From Holtermannia corniformis (Eukaryota > Basidiomycota > Tremellomycetes > Holtermanniales): a stretch of 64,000 nucleotides of DNA. Both the position numbers and the translations under genes were made by a program. The notes under the pieces were generated by a model. The model did not search any database and was not told the origin of the DNA. It worked only from the letters and a program-made list of their open reading frames with translations. Below are positions 24,779-34,390 of this stretch, piece after piece. The stretch is taken from the NCBI GenBank assembly GCA_001599935.1, contig BCIJ01000034.1, positions 109,676 through 173,675 of the forward strand, written 5' to 3'. The number at the start of each line of letters is the position of its first letter. Position 1 is the stretch's first letter.

Positions 24779-27006
24779 ATGCTGCACCAGGCATCGTCGA
24801 AATCTTCATTGTCGACCGCGTCGACCGCTTCGATCGCATCTTTACGTCGCCCACCGGTCCCGACGCTCGAGAGGCTGGCAATCGTGTCGCCGTCACCGAA
24901 AAGTAGGGCTTCGGCCTCGGCTTCGGCTTCGCCTAGGTCGGCAAGGGCGAGGCCGATCAAGAGACTGCCGCAGAGGGCGAGCTGGGCACCAGGCGAAGCC
25001 ATGTGGCATCCCGCTCTCGCTGGCTATTACTACCCTCCACCGCCGCCGCCCCAGGTCGCGAGTACGAGCAGTGGTCGTGAAACCCGACCCGCTGCTCAGA
25101 CCCATGCGCAGACTTACCCACCGTCGTACCCGTACCCATATCCGTATCCGTACCCGTACCCGCCCCCACCAGCAGGCTACCCTCGGCCTCTCCACCCGTC
25201 CTACATGTACCCATACCCGTATCCACCGCCACCGCCCGTTGCCTACCCACCACCGCCCAGCCGCAACCCTTCTCCCCCATCGCCCGTGCCGTCTGAACAA
25301 GCTACGCGCCGGCTCAAAACCTCACCACCGGCACCAGCCCCGCAGGAAATGGACGGAGTCTATACCGAAGAGATGGCAGGGACGTTTATGCAGCCGTGGA
25401 AAGGGCGCATGTATCCGCGCTATGGCGCTATCGGAGGGCAGGGGCGCTATGCGCTGCCGTGTGATGAGGACGAGGCAGAGGTATGTACACTGCGCTGGGC
25501 GGGGAGCGATACAACTGACCCGGCTGTCAAGAGGTTGGATGCGGTGGTGCGTCATGAGGCTAGCTGAGGATACAGGCTGACGGGCTAGCATTGGATGTTA
25601 CGAACTCGTACGTACACCAACGGTGACACGTACAGTAGCTGACACCGCTTTGCGCACAGTGCTAGGCGGTGAGCACACGCCGTCTCTCCTGTGCACGAGG
25701 AGCTTATACGTCCAGCGCCATACTATGGCCCCTTGCTCACAATCCTGGATCAATCCACCGGCGGAAGAGATAAGCGCGTCCTAGACGTCGGAACGGTCAG
25801 TGACTGGTTCCAACATTTGTCTCATCAACTCATCAAGCCAGGGATCCGGAGTGTCAGTTTTCCCCACGCTCCCTTGGCATCAAGCTGACACGGCCGAATG
25901 ATAGCTGGGCGACGGATCTCGCCGAGATGTTTCCCGAGTGAGTCGACTGATGATGCTGGCGGCGGTGCACACGACTGACGCGCTATCCAGGGCAGAGATC
26001 GTAGGGTACGCCCGAGTGATCACTGACGTTGCCGATGCTCACGTCGTCCAGCGTAGACATGGCGCCGATGCAGTCTGCGTAAGTGGCACGATCCCGACTT
26101 GGCTCGACTGCGCTAAACCATCGTAGCAAGGTCCCGTCGAATTGCTCGTGCGTTGCACACTCTACACCAGACACCAATGGCTGACGCGCCTCGTGCCTGA
26201 CAGCTTTGAGCTGTACGTAGCGGTACACGGCGACCGTATCGTTGACTGTCAACCACAGCGCCGACATCAACGAAGGCCTACCGTATCCAGACCAGTCGTT
26301 CGACGTCATCCACGCCCGCATGGTCTTTGCCGGTGTACGCAGTTCTCGTCCACCGCTCAGTCTAACACCTCACACAGCTCAAATCCATCTCCGACTTGCT
26401 CACCGACGCCGCTCGTGTCCTCCGCCCAGGCGGCCTGCTGTTGATCTTCGAGCAAAGTCCAGATCCACCAGCTCTAGCTGCCGACTCGATCCCGCCCGAC
26501 GCATACGGTCTACGGGCGTGGTATGATGCTCTTGCGCGTAGCACCGGACCACGCATGGGCGTCGATGACGTCGTAGACGTGTTTCGGGCCGTCAACGGCT
26601 TCGCCGAGGTCGAAGGTGGGATTGTGAGGGTCCCGATTGGAGCATGGAGTGATCGTGAGTTGGCTCGACCTCGTGGCGAACAGCAGGGCTGAGTGGTAGA
26701 GCCTCACCTACGCCATGTAGGGCAGTTGAACCTCGAGAGCGTAAAGGCCGAAGCGATGGCGCAGGATTATCTCTTGGAGGAAAAAGGAGGGTACACGGCT
26801 TCTGAAGTTCACGTCCTTCGCAAGTCTGGTCCACTCCAACGCTCCAGCAAACTGACACGGCCCAGGGCAATCGTATCTGGACGATCTTGCAAAGTATCAG
26901 CTGTATTCAAGGTGTGTATTGTGTGCTTCAAGCTGCGAGCTGACGCTTTCTCTAGCTACCTCGCATTTCACGTTTCCAAGCGGGCACCCTCGAGGCGCAA
27001 TTCTAG
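24779..27006 (+). CDS. SAM-dependent methyltransferase (class I fold) with Pro/Tyr-rich N terminus and several microexons
   Basis: The first in-frame ATG is at 24779. The N-terminal third is low complexity, with runs of Tyr-Pro repeats (about 25120-25230). The methyltransferase core begins RYALPCDEDEAE and continues RLDAV, HWMLRT, LGGAPYYGPLLTILD, RVLDVGT, GSGVWATDLAEMFPE, AEIVGVDMAPMQ, PSNCSFELADINEGLPYPD, SFDVIHARMVFAG and ARVLRPGGLLLIFEQ: SAM motif I (DVGTGSG), the acidic loop (GVDMAP) and the post-motif helices are all present. This resembles the large fungal family of LaeA-like/TAM-type methyltransferases, but the substrate is unknown. The reading needs exons of about 15, 19, 9, 11 and 9 nt (see findings). 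The last exon is uncertain; I end it at TAG 27004-27006 (reading ...GTLEAQF), giving a shorter C terminus than usual. Confidence 0.75.
25100..25235 (+). repeat. Tyr-Pro coding microrepeat
   Basis: Imperfect repeats of CCGTAYCCRTA encode a run of alternating Tyr-Pro and then Pro-rich blocks (PYPYPYPYPYP, PYPYPPPPP) in the methyltransferase N terminus. The repeat is degenerate at third positions, so it looks selected at protein level rather than a fresh microsatellite. Confidence 0.7.
25842..25852 (+). other. 11-nt microexon encoding SAM motif I glycines
   Basis: GGATCCGGAGT lies between an acceptor (ATCAAGCCAG) and a donor (GTCAGTTT). Joined to the flanking exons it restores DVGT-GSGV-WATDLAE in frame, whereas skipping it deletes the GSG loop and shifts the frame. 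The flanking introns are 46 and about 52 nt. Confidence 0.75.
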
Positions 27007-27104
27007 GTCTTGACGTGCTTTGTAGACGCCAAAGTAGATTGCTAGCCATGCACGAGAATGGACAGTGTCTACCGTAGCGATCGGTAACGAAGCACCGGTT
27101 TGAT

Positions 27105-28481
27105 TCACATCAAGCTCGATCTCCAAGCACGACTCTGCTTCGCCACAGCCTCGTGCAGCGCCTCGAGGTGTACGTCTTTGCGAAAGTACACGTAGCGCTT
27201 GAATCAGCACGGCGCCCAGGTAAACGGCTAGTACTTGGCATGCGTACCCGTTGGCACCGAAAACACCTCGTCGCGTGGCAGTGACATCCGGTGAACATCT
27301 ACCAGACTATAGAGGGGTTGTAGGCAACGCTGCTGATCCAAGTCGCAGACGCCAAGCGATGACTGGGATTCGTTACAATCGAGGCGCTCATGTACATGGC
27401 ACCTGGTGATGCCACTTGTCTGCGCGCCATCAACACCCCTCTGGACCCTTGTATCCCACCGAGGCATCCCTTCGCGCTTGACATTCTCCGTATCGGCCTC
27501 ATCCAACTCTGCAATGTTCTCGGTTTTCTTTGGCTGCGCGACTAGCGCGCGTTTGTAGAAAAACCGCGCTTGTTGTCAAACCCTTGCTCGAAGCAAACTG
27601 GTCAACGCCGGCGCGGTTATTATTCTTTTCAGAACCGTGCAGTGGGCTCTGGATACTGCCTGTCAGATAGTTGCTCAGATAGTGCGCAGGTATAGTCGAT
27701 GGCTTCTTGTAGAGGATCGAGGTGTTGCCATCCGAGAGTGGCGAGAAGTCCTCATAGTGCCCAACAGCGCCTTTAGCTTCGTCCTCGGGCATGCTGGCGC
27801 GCGCTACCGGCAACAAGCACCCTGACTACACTCCTGAAACATAGCCCATCTCAGGTCTCGGCAGTGATCTCTCCCGAGCGGTAGAACTCGCGCTCGGCGA
27901 CGCCAAGCAGCCAGGATGCCGCTTGGCGCATTCTGTCTCTGAGCGGCCCTAGCGGGGCAGCCAGAGCCCCAACGTGGTGCAGCCAGAAACAAGAGTCTAG
28001 TCAGCACTGTTTACATGAGTCAGAGATCAGTTTCAAACCTCCCTTGGCGGAGTGCCACACATGCATTCGGCATTACACGGCGTTTACGGTTCTGGCCGTA
28101 ACCCCCTAGGACGCGACTTTCTTCACCTGCCGTACCGCCCGCCCGGTTCTCTCTGCACCTGTCGATATTGGTAACTGGCTGTCCCTTGATCAGTGGGCTT
28201 GCTGGGTGCATCGGCGCTCCTAGGAGTTTCAGGGAGACTGAACTTTCCAGCTTCCGTATCTCCCGCTCTTTCTTGTTCATGTGGAGGAGTGGGTCGAAGT
28301 GTCGCTTACAGCTCTGTTGGATGCATTCGTGTGCTTGGCGATTGGAATGGGGCAGTCGGTCGAGCTGATGGTTCCGGATCGGCGGCTGGGCTGATGGGCG
28401 AAGTGCACTTGGAGGTCTATGTTCTTGGGTGCCAGCGAGCGAGTGCATCTTTTCGAACGACCGGGAATTAGGTGAGATCAT
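27105..28481 (-). other. Unresolved minus-strand locus (possible gene or gene remnant)
   Basis: Several minus-strand open segments with start codons lie here: 28481 (MISPNSRSFEKMHSL, with a Lys/Glu-rich part NKKEREIRKLE), about 27935 (MRQAASWLLGVAEREFYRSG) and 27795 (MPEDEAKGAVGHYEDFSPL), followed by pieces ending near 27105 or 26968 (one reads ARYVYFRKDVHLEALHEAV). I could not join them into one protein with the CTGAC-AG intron rules used successfully elsewhere, and I recognise no domain. It may be one or two small genes, or a decayed one. It lies between the convergent methyltransferase and the acyltransferase gene. Confidence 0.3.
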
Positions 28482-28522
28482 GACAGCAAGCAGTTGGATA
28501 CTCTAGTTCTATCCGCATCAAC

Positions 28523-30045
28523 TCATAGAGATCCTGCGCCACGGAGCTCTGCCCGCCCCGTCGCCCAGATCACCCACTCGACCAAGCTCAGAACGGGGAC
28601 CATACCGATCAACCCCCTCATGCTGCCTATGAAACCCATGAGATACCATTCTTCAGCCCCTTCCTGTGCAATGGCGAGCATGAACGAGATGACCCAGAGT
28701 CGACCTAGCCAGCCGCAGACTCTGCGCCCTGTAGCCCGCTTGAAGAGGAGCTCGGCGGCCGACGCTATGCCGCAGTAGATGAAGAAGAGAGCCATGCGGT
28801 CGAATATGACAAGTGGGTTGGGGTTGGCGAGGGATGGGAGGTGGATGACGAGGCGGCGTGTGAGAGCTAGCTGGCTGATAGAGTGGAAGACGCCCGAGTA
28901 GGCGAATGCGGCGATGAGGTAGATTGGCGCTGGGGTACGTCGCGGTAGTGTGGCGTTGCAGAGGAACAAGACAATGTGCTGCACACTTAGTGTATGTGCC
29001 CGTGCAGTCACACACATACCCTCAACAGCTACCAACATCAGCCAGGGTTCATACCATCACGGACGACGCTCACCTGGTGCCACCGCTTCCAAAAGTCGAG
29101 CATGCTGTCTGCCGCCCACGGCTTATGCATGAGCTGCGGGAACTCTTCACCCTTGTACCCGATCACCAGGCTCGCAAACACGGCAGCGTGCCAAAGCATG
29201 CAGATCCCATGATACGTCAACCAGCCGACGGTAAACGTCAGTCCGGTAATGATTGCCTGCTCTGTGAGCGCGTTGCCTGCAGCATGGCGCGCCGCGAACG
29301 CAAACATGCTCTCGCCGTGATAGCTGCCGAGTCCTTCTGGGTCAAAGTAGCGTAGGAGGAAGGACGAGACGTCGTATAGGAGGTAATGGATCATCAAGCC
29401 TTTGGCGTGGATGTAGAGGTGATGTTGCAACGGCTTGCTAGGTCCCGGAAGGACGGGTGTGCCGCCGACGTACCCGACCATACGTGGGTTGCCGGGTATG
29501 CTCCATGCCTCCTGCCATTGTGATATTTTCGGTGCTCCAGGCGAAGGATCTGGCAGTTTTGACGTGAGAGCCCATTCAATACTGCGGACGGCAATCTGCA
29601 CCATCAGCTCGGGAACAACACTGCGACGCTAGACTGACAGCGAGGGTCTACAAAGCCGGAGCGAGTCAGCAGAGACGTTGCGATGCCAATGACCACTCAC
29701 ACCGCCGCTCACACCAAAGTTGAAGCACTGAAGCTGATCATCTGATCGAGCGTCAGCACGGCCTGCAAACGGTCAGGACACTTACAGGGCGTGACAAAGT
29801 GCATGAGCGTGTACCATGATATGGACAGTATGGGAGGCAGCAAAGCCAATCTCCACACTCTCGTGCTCTTGCCTGACCCTGATACTGATCAGCATCGACT
29901 GTCTCGAGAGGTCGCAGCTACCGTTTTCACTGAGCAGTAGGTATACCTGCACGATTGCCAGCACGAACGGGACGACCAAGAGCCAGCTGTTACTCCATGC
30001 TATTGTCACTGGTTCGGGCAGATCAAAGACCAGTGTCCTGCCCAT
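28523..30045 (-). CDS. Wax-synthase-like membrane-bound O-acyltransferase (MBOAT_2 family)
   Basis: The start at 30043-30045 gives MGRTLVFDLPEPVTIAWSN and a first membrane helix (WLLVVPFVLAIVQVYLLL). A second exon reads RVWRLALLPPILSISW with LMHFVTPC. The middle exon (29604-29038) has RSIEWAL, several hydrophobic helices, and the family hallmark DFWKRWHQ (N/D-FW-x-RWHQ), carrying the conserved His. The last exon (about 28980-28523) carries further helices including the second His region AFAYSGVFHSISQLAL. This is the pattern of fungal and plant wax-synthase domain proteins, which esterify alcohols or hydroxylated metabolites with acyl-CoA in the ER membrane; the substrate here is unknown. Some exon joins between 29605 and 29780 are not fixed. 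Confidence 0.82.
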
Positions 30046-31277
30046 CGCCGACTGTCTTTGACTTTGGTCGATTGCTGATGCCGGCAGTTGCGTGGTTGAT
30101 GTTCACGCCGTGAGGGGTGAGTAAAGGCAAGAAGTGCCGTCGAGCTTGTGGGATATCGTTGCTGTCACTGGGGTCTATATGTACCTGTGTAATATGGTTC
30201 GGGACACGCATGCTCGGTGCACAATGAGATAGTAGATTGGCGAGGTCGCAAGGTCACCTCTGCCGATCTCGCCTCTCTTCGTATGGTGGACAGATCACAT
30301 AGACTGGCTGATGCTGTATGTACAACACAGTGACTAAGAATGTCGGACCACCATCCCAGCGTCTGTGCGCCAGCTCGTGCCGAAGCAAGGATGATCACTT
30401 TGAGCTTTGTCCGCTCCTTTGGGCCGAAAGGAAGTCTACTTCCAACTGTCAGCGAAACGCTCAGCTGTCAAGACCTGTCACTGGCAGCTCCATCAGCCCC
30501 TCGGATCACCTTGAACAACATTGCGAGCCTGTCGAAACGCTCAGTCGAGCTCCAGCCGACAGAGATCGGCCGAGCTGTCAAGACCATGTCGTGCACGCAT
30601 CCGTCAAAAAGGCCCGAAACAGCTTGTCCTCGCTCGAATGTAGCATGCACATCAGCTGTCAAAGCAGGCGTCGTGCTCGAGGATTGAACGACCCATCAGG
30701 GGTATAAGGGTGGATGGAGCTGGACGTGCAGACCAGTATCGTTCATCAGGCCCTGACTCGACATAGGGACACACCACTGCTACCGGTGCTTCGCCCGCTG
30801 CTAGTCAAGCACCACACAGACACTTGGCTACCAGCTACGACAACTAGCACGACGCTCTACCACCGACCGACCCACGACGCGTCGGCCATTCGACGCGTTG
30901 TCATTTGCCGACCCTGATCCGCGCTCAACTTTGGATTGGCACGCCACCAGCTCATCACCAATTGTTCCCGCGGCAGTTTGCCCACCCGACCTCGACAGGC
31001 GCATTGTCCTCGACGCCTCAGCCGAGCAGCCCTGGACTAGCGTGAGCGCAGCAGCTCATTGTTCTCTTCCAGGCTGACGATCCTTGCTCGAAATTACAAT
31101 CGTCCAGGCTTGCAATTTCGACCCGCATCATCAAGCTGGTACGCAGTCTAGACGGGAGTGCGGACACGCCTTGTCACGCCCCGCCGACGAACGCGTCGAA
31201 CGCTGAGCGTCGCGAGCCAAACGAAAACTATCTTGCAACTGGCGCTGGTCGCCCAGCTCACCCCTCTTGTAACACCT
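30046..31277. other. Long divergent intergenic region
   Basis: This 1.2 kb region separates divergent starts of the acyltransferase and the unrecognised gene at 31278. It contains two repeated short blocks: GAAACGCTCAG at 30454-30464 and 30534-30544, and AGCTGTCAAGACC at 30463-30475 and 30573-30585. An imperfect inverted repeat (CGAAATTACAA / TTGCAATTTCG, 31089-31099 and 31110-31120) lies near the second gene. Open frames here show no domain. Confidence 0.5.
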
Positions 31278-34077
31278 ATGCCGGTTCTTTCAGCGTACCG
31301 CCATCGCTCGCCGTCGCCGCTGGCGTTCTCGAGCTCGGAAGACGAATCGGACGTCGAGTCGCTCGGCCTTAGCCCAGGACCCGATGCCCGCTCGACGCGA
31401 GGCGGACTCAACACCAAGGAAGAAGATGAGCAAGCTCGCGAGGTCGAAATGGAAACGTCCGACGTCGAGGCTTGGATCCAAGCTCGCGTGTCTGACGGCT
31501 CGCTGTCCGATATCTCTATGAAGAGTCTCTCCAGTCCCGAGGTCACGGACGCGTCTGACAATGAGGGGCCGCAGAGCCGCCGCAAGAAACCGAGCGGGCC
31601 TGTGCACCGGCGCAAGCGGCGTAGGGTCGAGGAGAGCGAGCCAAGCGACGTCGACTCGGCAGACGAAGCGGATCACGAAACGGAAGAGCCATCTAGCAAG
31701 AAGATGGCCCAACGGCGCGAGGGCAAAAAGCCAAAGAGGGGTATAACTGGCTGGGACCATGAAGAGGAAGGCGCGGAGCAGGTGCTTGGTCTAGGCGACG
31801 AGGTGAGTGAGCCTAGGCTGCGGATCGACTGGCTTGACTGGGTCCTACTGCCTGAGCTACTTTGGTATAACCGGTAGCTCAGACCAATAATAGTCTGAAA
31901 CACAAGCCAACTGCTCCGCGATGAAATTTGACTCGAGAGGTGCTGATCGTCGCTTCGCCTTCCTTTGCCCCTTCACTGTCACGACACGCTCTGTCACCGA
32001 TCAGAAGCAGGTCTCTGTCGTTCTCAAGTACGGCACGCTTGCGTCGCGGCGGATCGCGACGAATCGCCGGGTCGCGCGGACAGTGACGGTCAGTGGGATC
32101 ACCGAGGGTGTCGAAAGTCTGGTGAGTGGGGCTGGCTCGATTGCGGTGACGATGCAAGCGACACTGCACTTTGCGATCCGCAATGGCTAAAACTGCCACC
32201 AGCTCGAAGCGGATGCCGAAGCCGACGCCCAGCAAGTCGATTCATCAGTCCATCTCCAACGCGCCCCTCTCTCGCCGTCGGCGTCTCCACCGCCTTTGTC
32301 GCCCCTATCGAGCCCTAGCATCGCACGCAGACTCTTCCAAGACGAACCCAGCATGCTCGCGTCCTACCCTTCGTACCCGCCAATGCCGCGGGCCAACCCC
32401 TCTGGCGCGCGGTACAACCCGAACCCACCACGGATCCGACGTAATCGACGTCGTGCACTGCGATTGTTCAATGCTCATGCGTCGACTGCTGCGGACCCGT
32501 TTGTCGTGTTGCCGACTTTGGCGCCGGCCGTGTCGATGGAGTCGGTGCACGACGAGGTCGCGTTGACGCAAACTGGCTCGATGTCGATTGGTGATGCCAT
32601 CGACGCTTCGGAAACAGAGGCAGAGCATGACGAGACGGAGCCAAAGGTCATCAAGAAGGCTCGGACCCGGTATGGCCGCGTCCAGCCGTTGCTCAAGCGC
32701 GATATCCTCTCGTCAAGCGACGAACTGGATCCCGTGTTGCGAGGGCGCAAAGTGCAAAAGGATCGACCAAGGACGGCCGCGACGGGGCACTTGCAGCGCT
32801 CTTCGCCTTCGTCGATTTTGCCATGCCGCACTGCAGGCGATTGGGCACGCTACCGTGCCAGTCTGCGCAAACTCAAGGCTCTCGCCCAGCCGCGACTGCG
32901 TCATTTGCACTCGTCGCACGAGCACCCGATCCCAGGCTACGCCTTCTCAGCCCGGGCGACCGAGGTTCGTCAAGCACGAGCACTGCGTCGCACGTTGCTT
33001 GCAGACGTCAAAGACCGAGGCAGGGCCGAATGGACAGACAAGGTTGGCAACTGGGCGTACTGCAATATCGTCCGAGCCGAGAGCTGGACGGATTGGCCGT
33101 GGGTCATGCGTCGCCAGTGGCAACTGAACGACGCGCTCGTACCCGAGTTTAGGCGCGAGGCGGCCGTGCGGAAACCGGATCTTGTGCATGCCACTGCGCG
33201 CGGACCTTGCGACTGTGAGCCTCTTGCAACTGCAACTGCAACCATTCGACCTGCCGAAGACGAAGGATCTGAACGTGCTGCCAAGCGGCCTGCATTGGCG
33301 CCCTCGTCGGCCAAGACTGAGGTCGTCTCTAGCGTCCCCACCGCTGCCGTCACGCTTCGTGCTCAAGCGACTGCCCGCCGAGCCCAGCGAGAACGCCTCC
33401 GCCGGCTGCGAGAAGACGCGACCCGCCGTCGGATCGAACAAGAAGAGGCCGAGCGCCTCGCTCGTGAAGCCGAAGTGCGCCGTCTCGCCCTCGCGGCCGA
33501 AGCGCTCGAGACGGAGCGTGCCCGCGCCCGTGCTGCCTCGCCGCCGCCAGCCTACGTTGCACCGACTCCGATCCGTGCCGTCCAATCACGACGGTACCGT
33601 CCGCCAGCCTACCTCCCGAACCGGTACACTCGGTTCACGCCGTCGCCTCCGCCACCTTATAACGCCCAGACGGACTGCCAGGTTGAGATCCCGGCGAGGT
33701 TTATCACGACGGGCGAGCGTGACCGCGCGCTCGAGACGTGGTTTGAGACGACGCCGGCCATTGTTGGCGGCTGGCCGAGTCGAGACGCCGTAGTCCGTCG
33801 GTTGGAAGCCGAGGCCGAGGCCGTCGAGGACCAAGCTCTTCCCGAACTGGTTTTGACGCCACGGGACCTGTTTGACGACGGCGTCCTTGCGAGCGGCAGC
33901 GGCAGCGGCTGGCACGAAGCACTCGAGCTGGAAGAAGGCGAGCTCGCGCTGTTGAACGACGTTGACCACGACGAGGTTGCGGCAGCGGCCATGGTCGAAG
34001 AGCTCGAGCAGCGTGAGCGTGAGCAGGAGCAGCGAGGGCTGTTGAGCCGTGTGCGCGGCTGGCTCGGCCGGTGGTGA
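31278..34077 (+). CDS. Unrecognised large nuclear-looking protein with coiled coil
   Basis: The ATG at 31278 (MPVLSAYRHRSPSPLAFSSS) opens an acidic Ser/Asp/Glu-rich segment with basic clusters (SRRKKPSGP, RRKRRRVEE) that look like nuclear signals. Two or three short introns between 31803 and 32200 lead to a long exon (about 32201-34077). A small domain-like part lies at 31968-32118 (CPFTVTTRSVTDQKQVSVVL), and another conserved-looking block at about 32985-33170 is Trp-rich (WTDKVGNWAYCNIVRAESW, DWPWVMRRQWQ). An Arg/Glu-rich coiled coil occupies about 33360-33530. The C terminus has acidic LEEGELALLND and ends RVRGWLGRW, stop at 34075-34077. I recognise no family; nuclear location is inferred from composition only. 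Confidence 0.75.
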
Positions 34078-34390
34078 TGGCTCGAACTGTACGACTGCCA
34101 TCTCGTTACGACGTGTTGTTTGTATCTCTTTGCTTGCTTTGTGGAATGCATCGACTGTATCTTCGACTGGATCCATAGTGTAGTCACGTGACGGTGCGAA
34201 ACCCGATGCGATGCGCCATTCCACTCTGGCTCTCTCACTCTCGGCGTCGAGCGCACGACTTGGGGCGACAGTGTCTGCGCGCCAGAGTACTAGATCATCC
34301 ACCTAGAGCCAACGCTCGGTATCCGTGTGCAATCAGGCAACACCGGGGAAAAAAGTGCATCGCCTCGACGGTCCGTGCACGACCACCACC
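34078..34390. other. Intergenic region upstream of the YTH gene
   Basis: The 313 bp between two tandem plus-strand genes contain the palindrome GTCACGTGAC (34183-34192), listed separately. Nothing else is apparent. Confidence 0.45.
34183..34192. promoter_or_regulatory. GTCACGTGAC palindrome (Cbf1/bHLH-type E-box)
   Basis: A perfect 10 bp palindrome with a CACGTG core sits about 200 bp before the YTH start. RTCACRTG is the classical site of fungal Cbf1/Cpf1-like bHLH proteins. Assignment is by sequence match only. Confidence 0.5.

Noticed and set aside
21000..30100. Possible secondary-metabolite cluster (oxidase, methyltransferase, acyltransferase nearby)
   Set aside because: There is no core synthase (PKS, NRPS, terpene), transporter or pathway regulator among them, and genes of other function are interspersed.
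32947..33585. 212-codon minus-strand frame inside the unrecognised 31-34 kb gene
   Set aside because: It is antisense to a single long plus-strand exon that stays open for almost 1.9 kb; no independent support.
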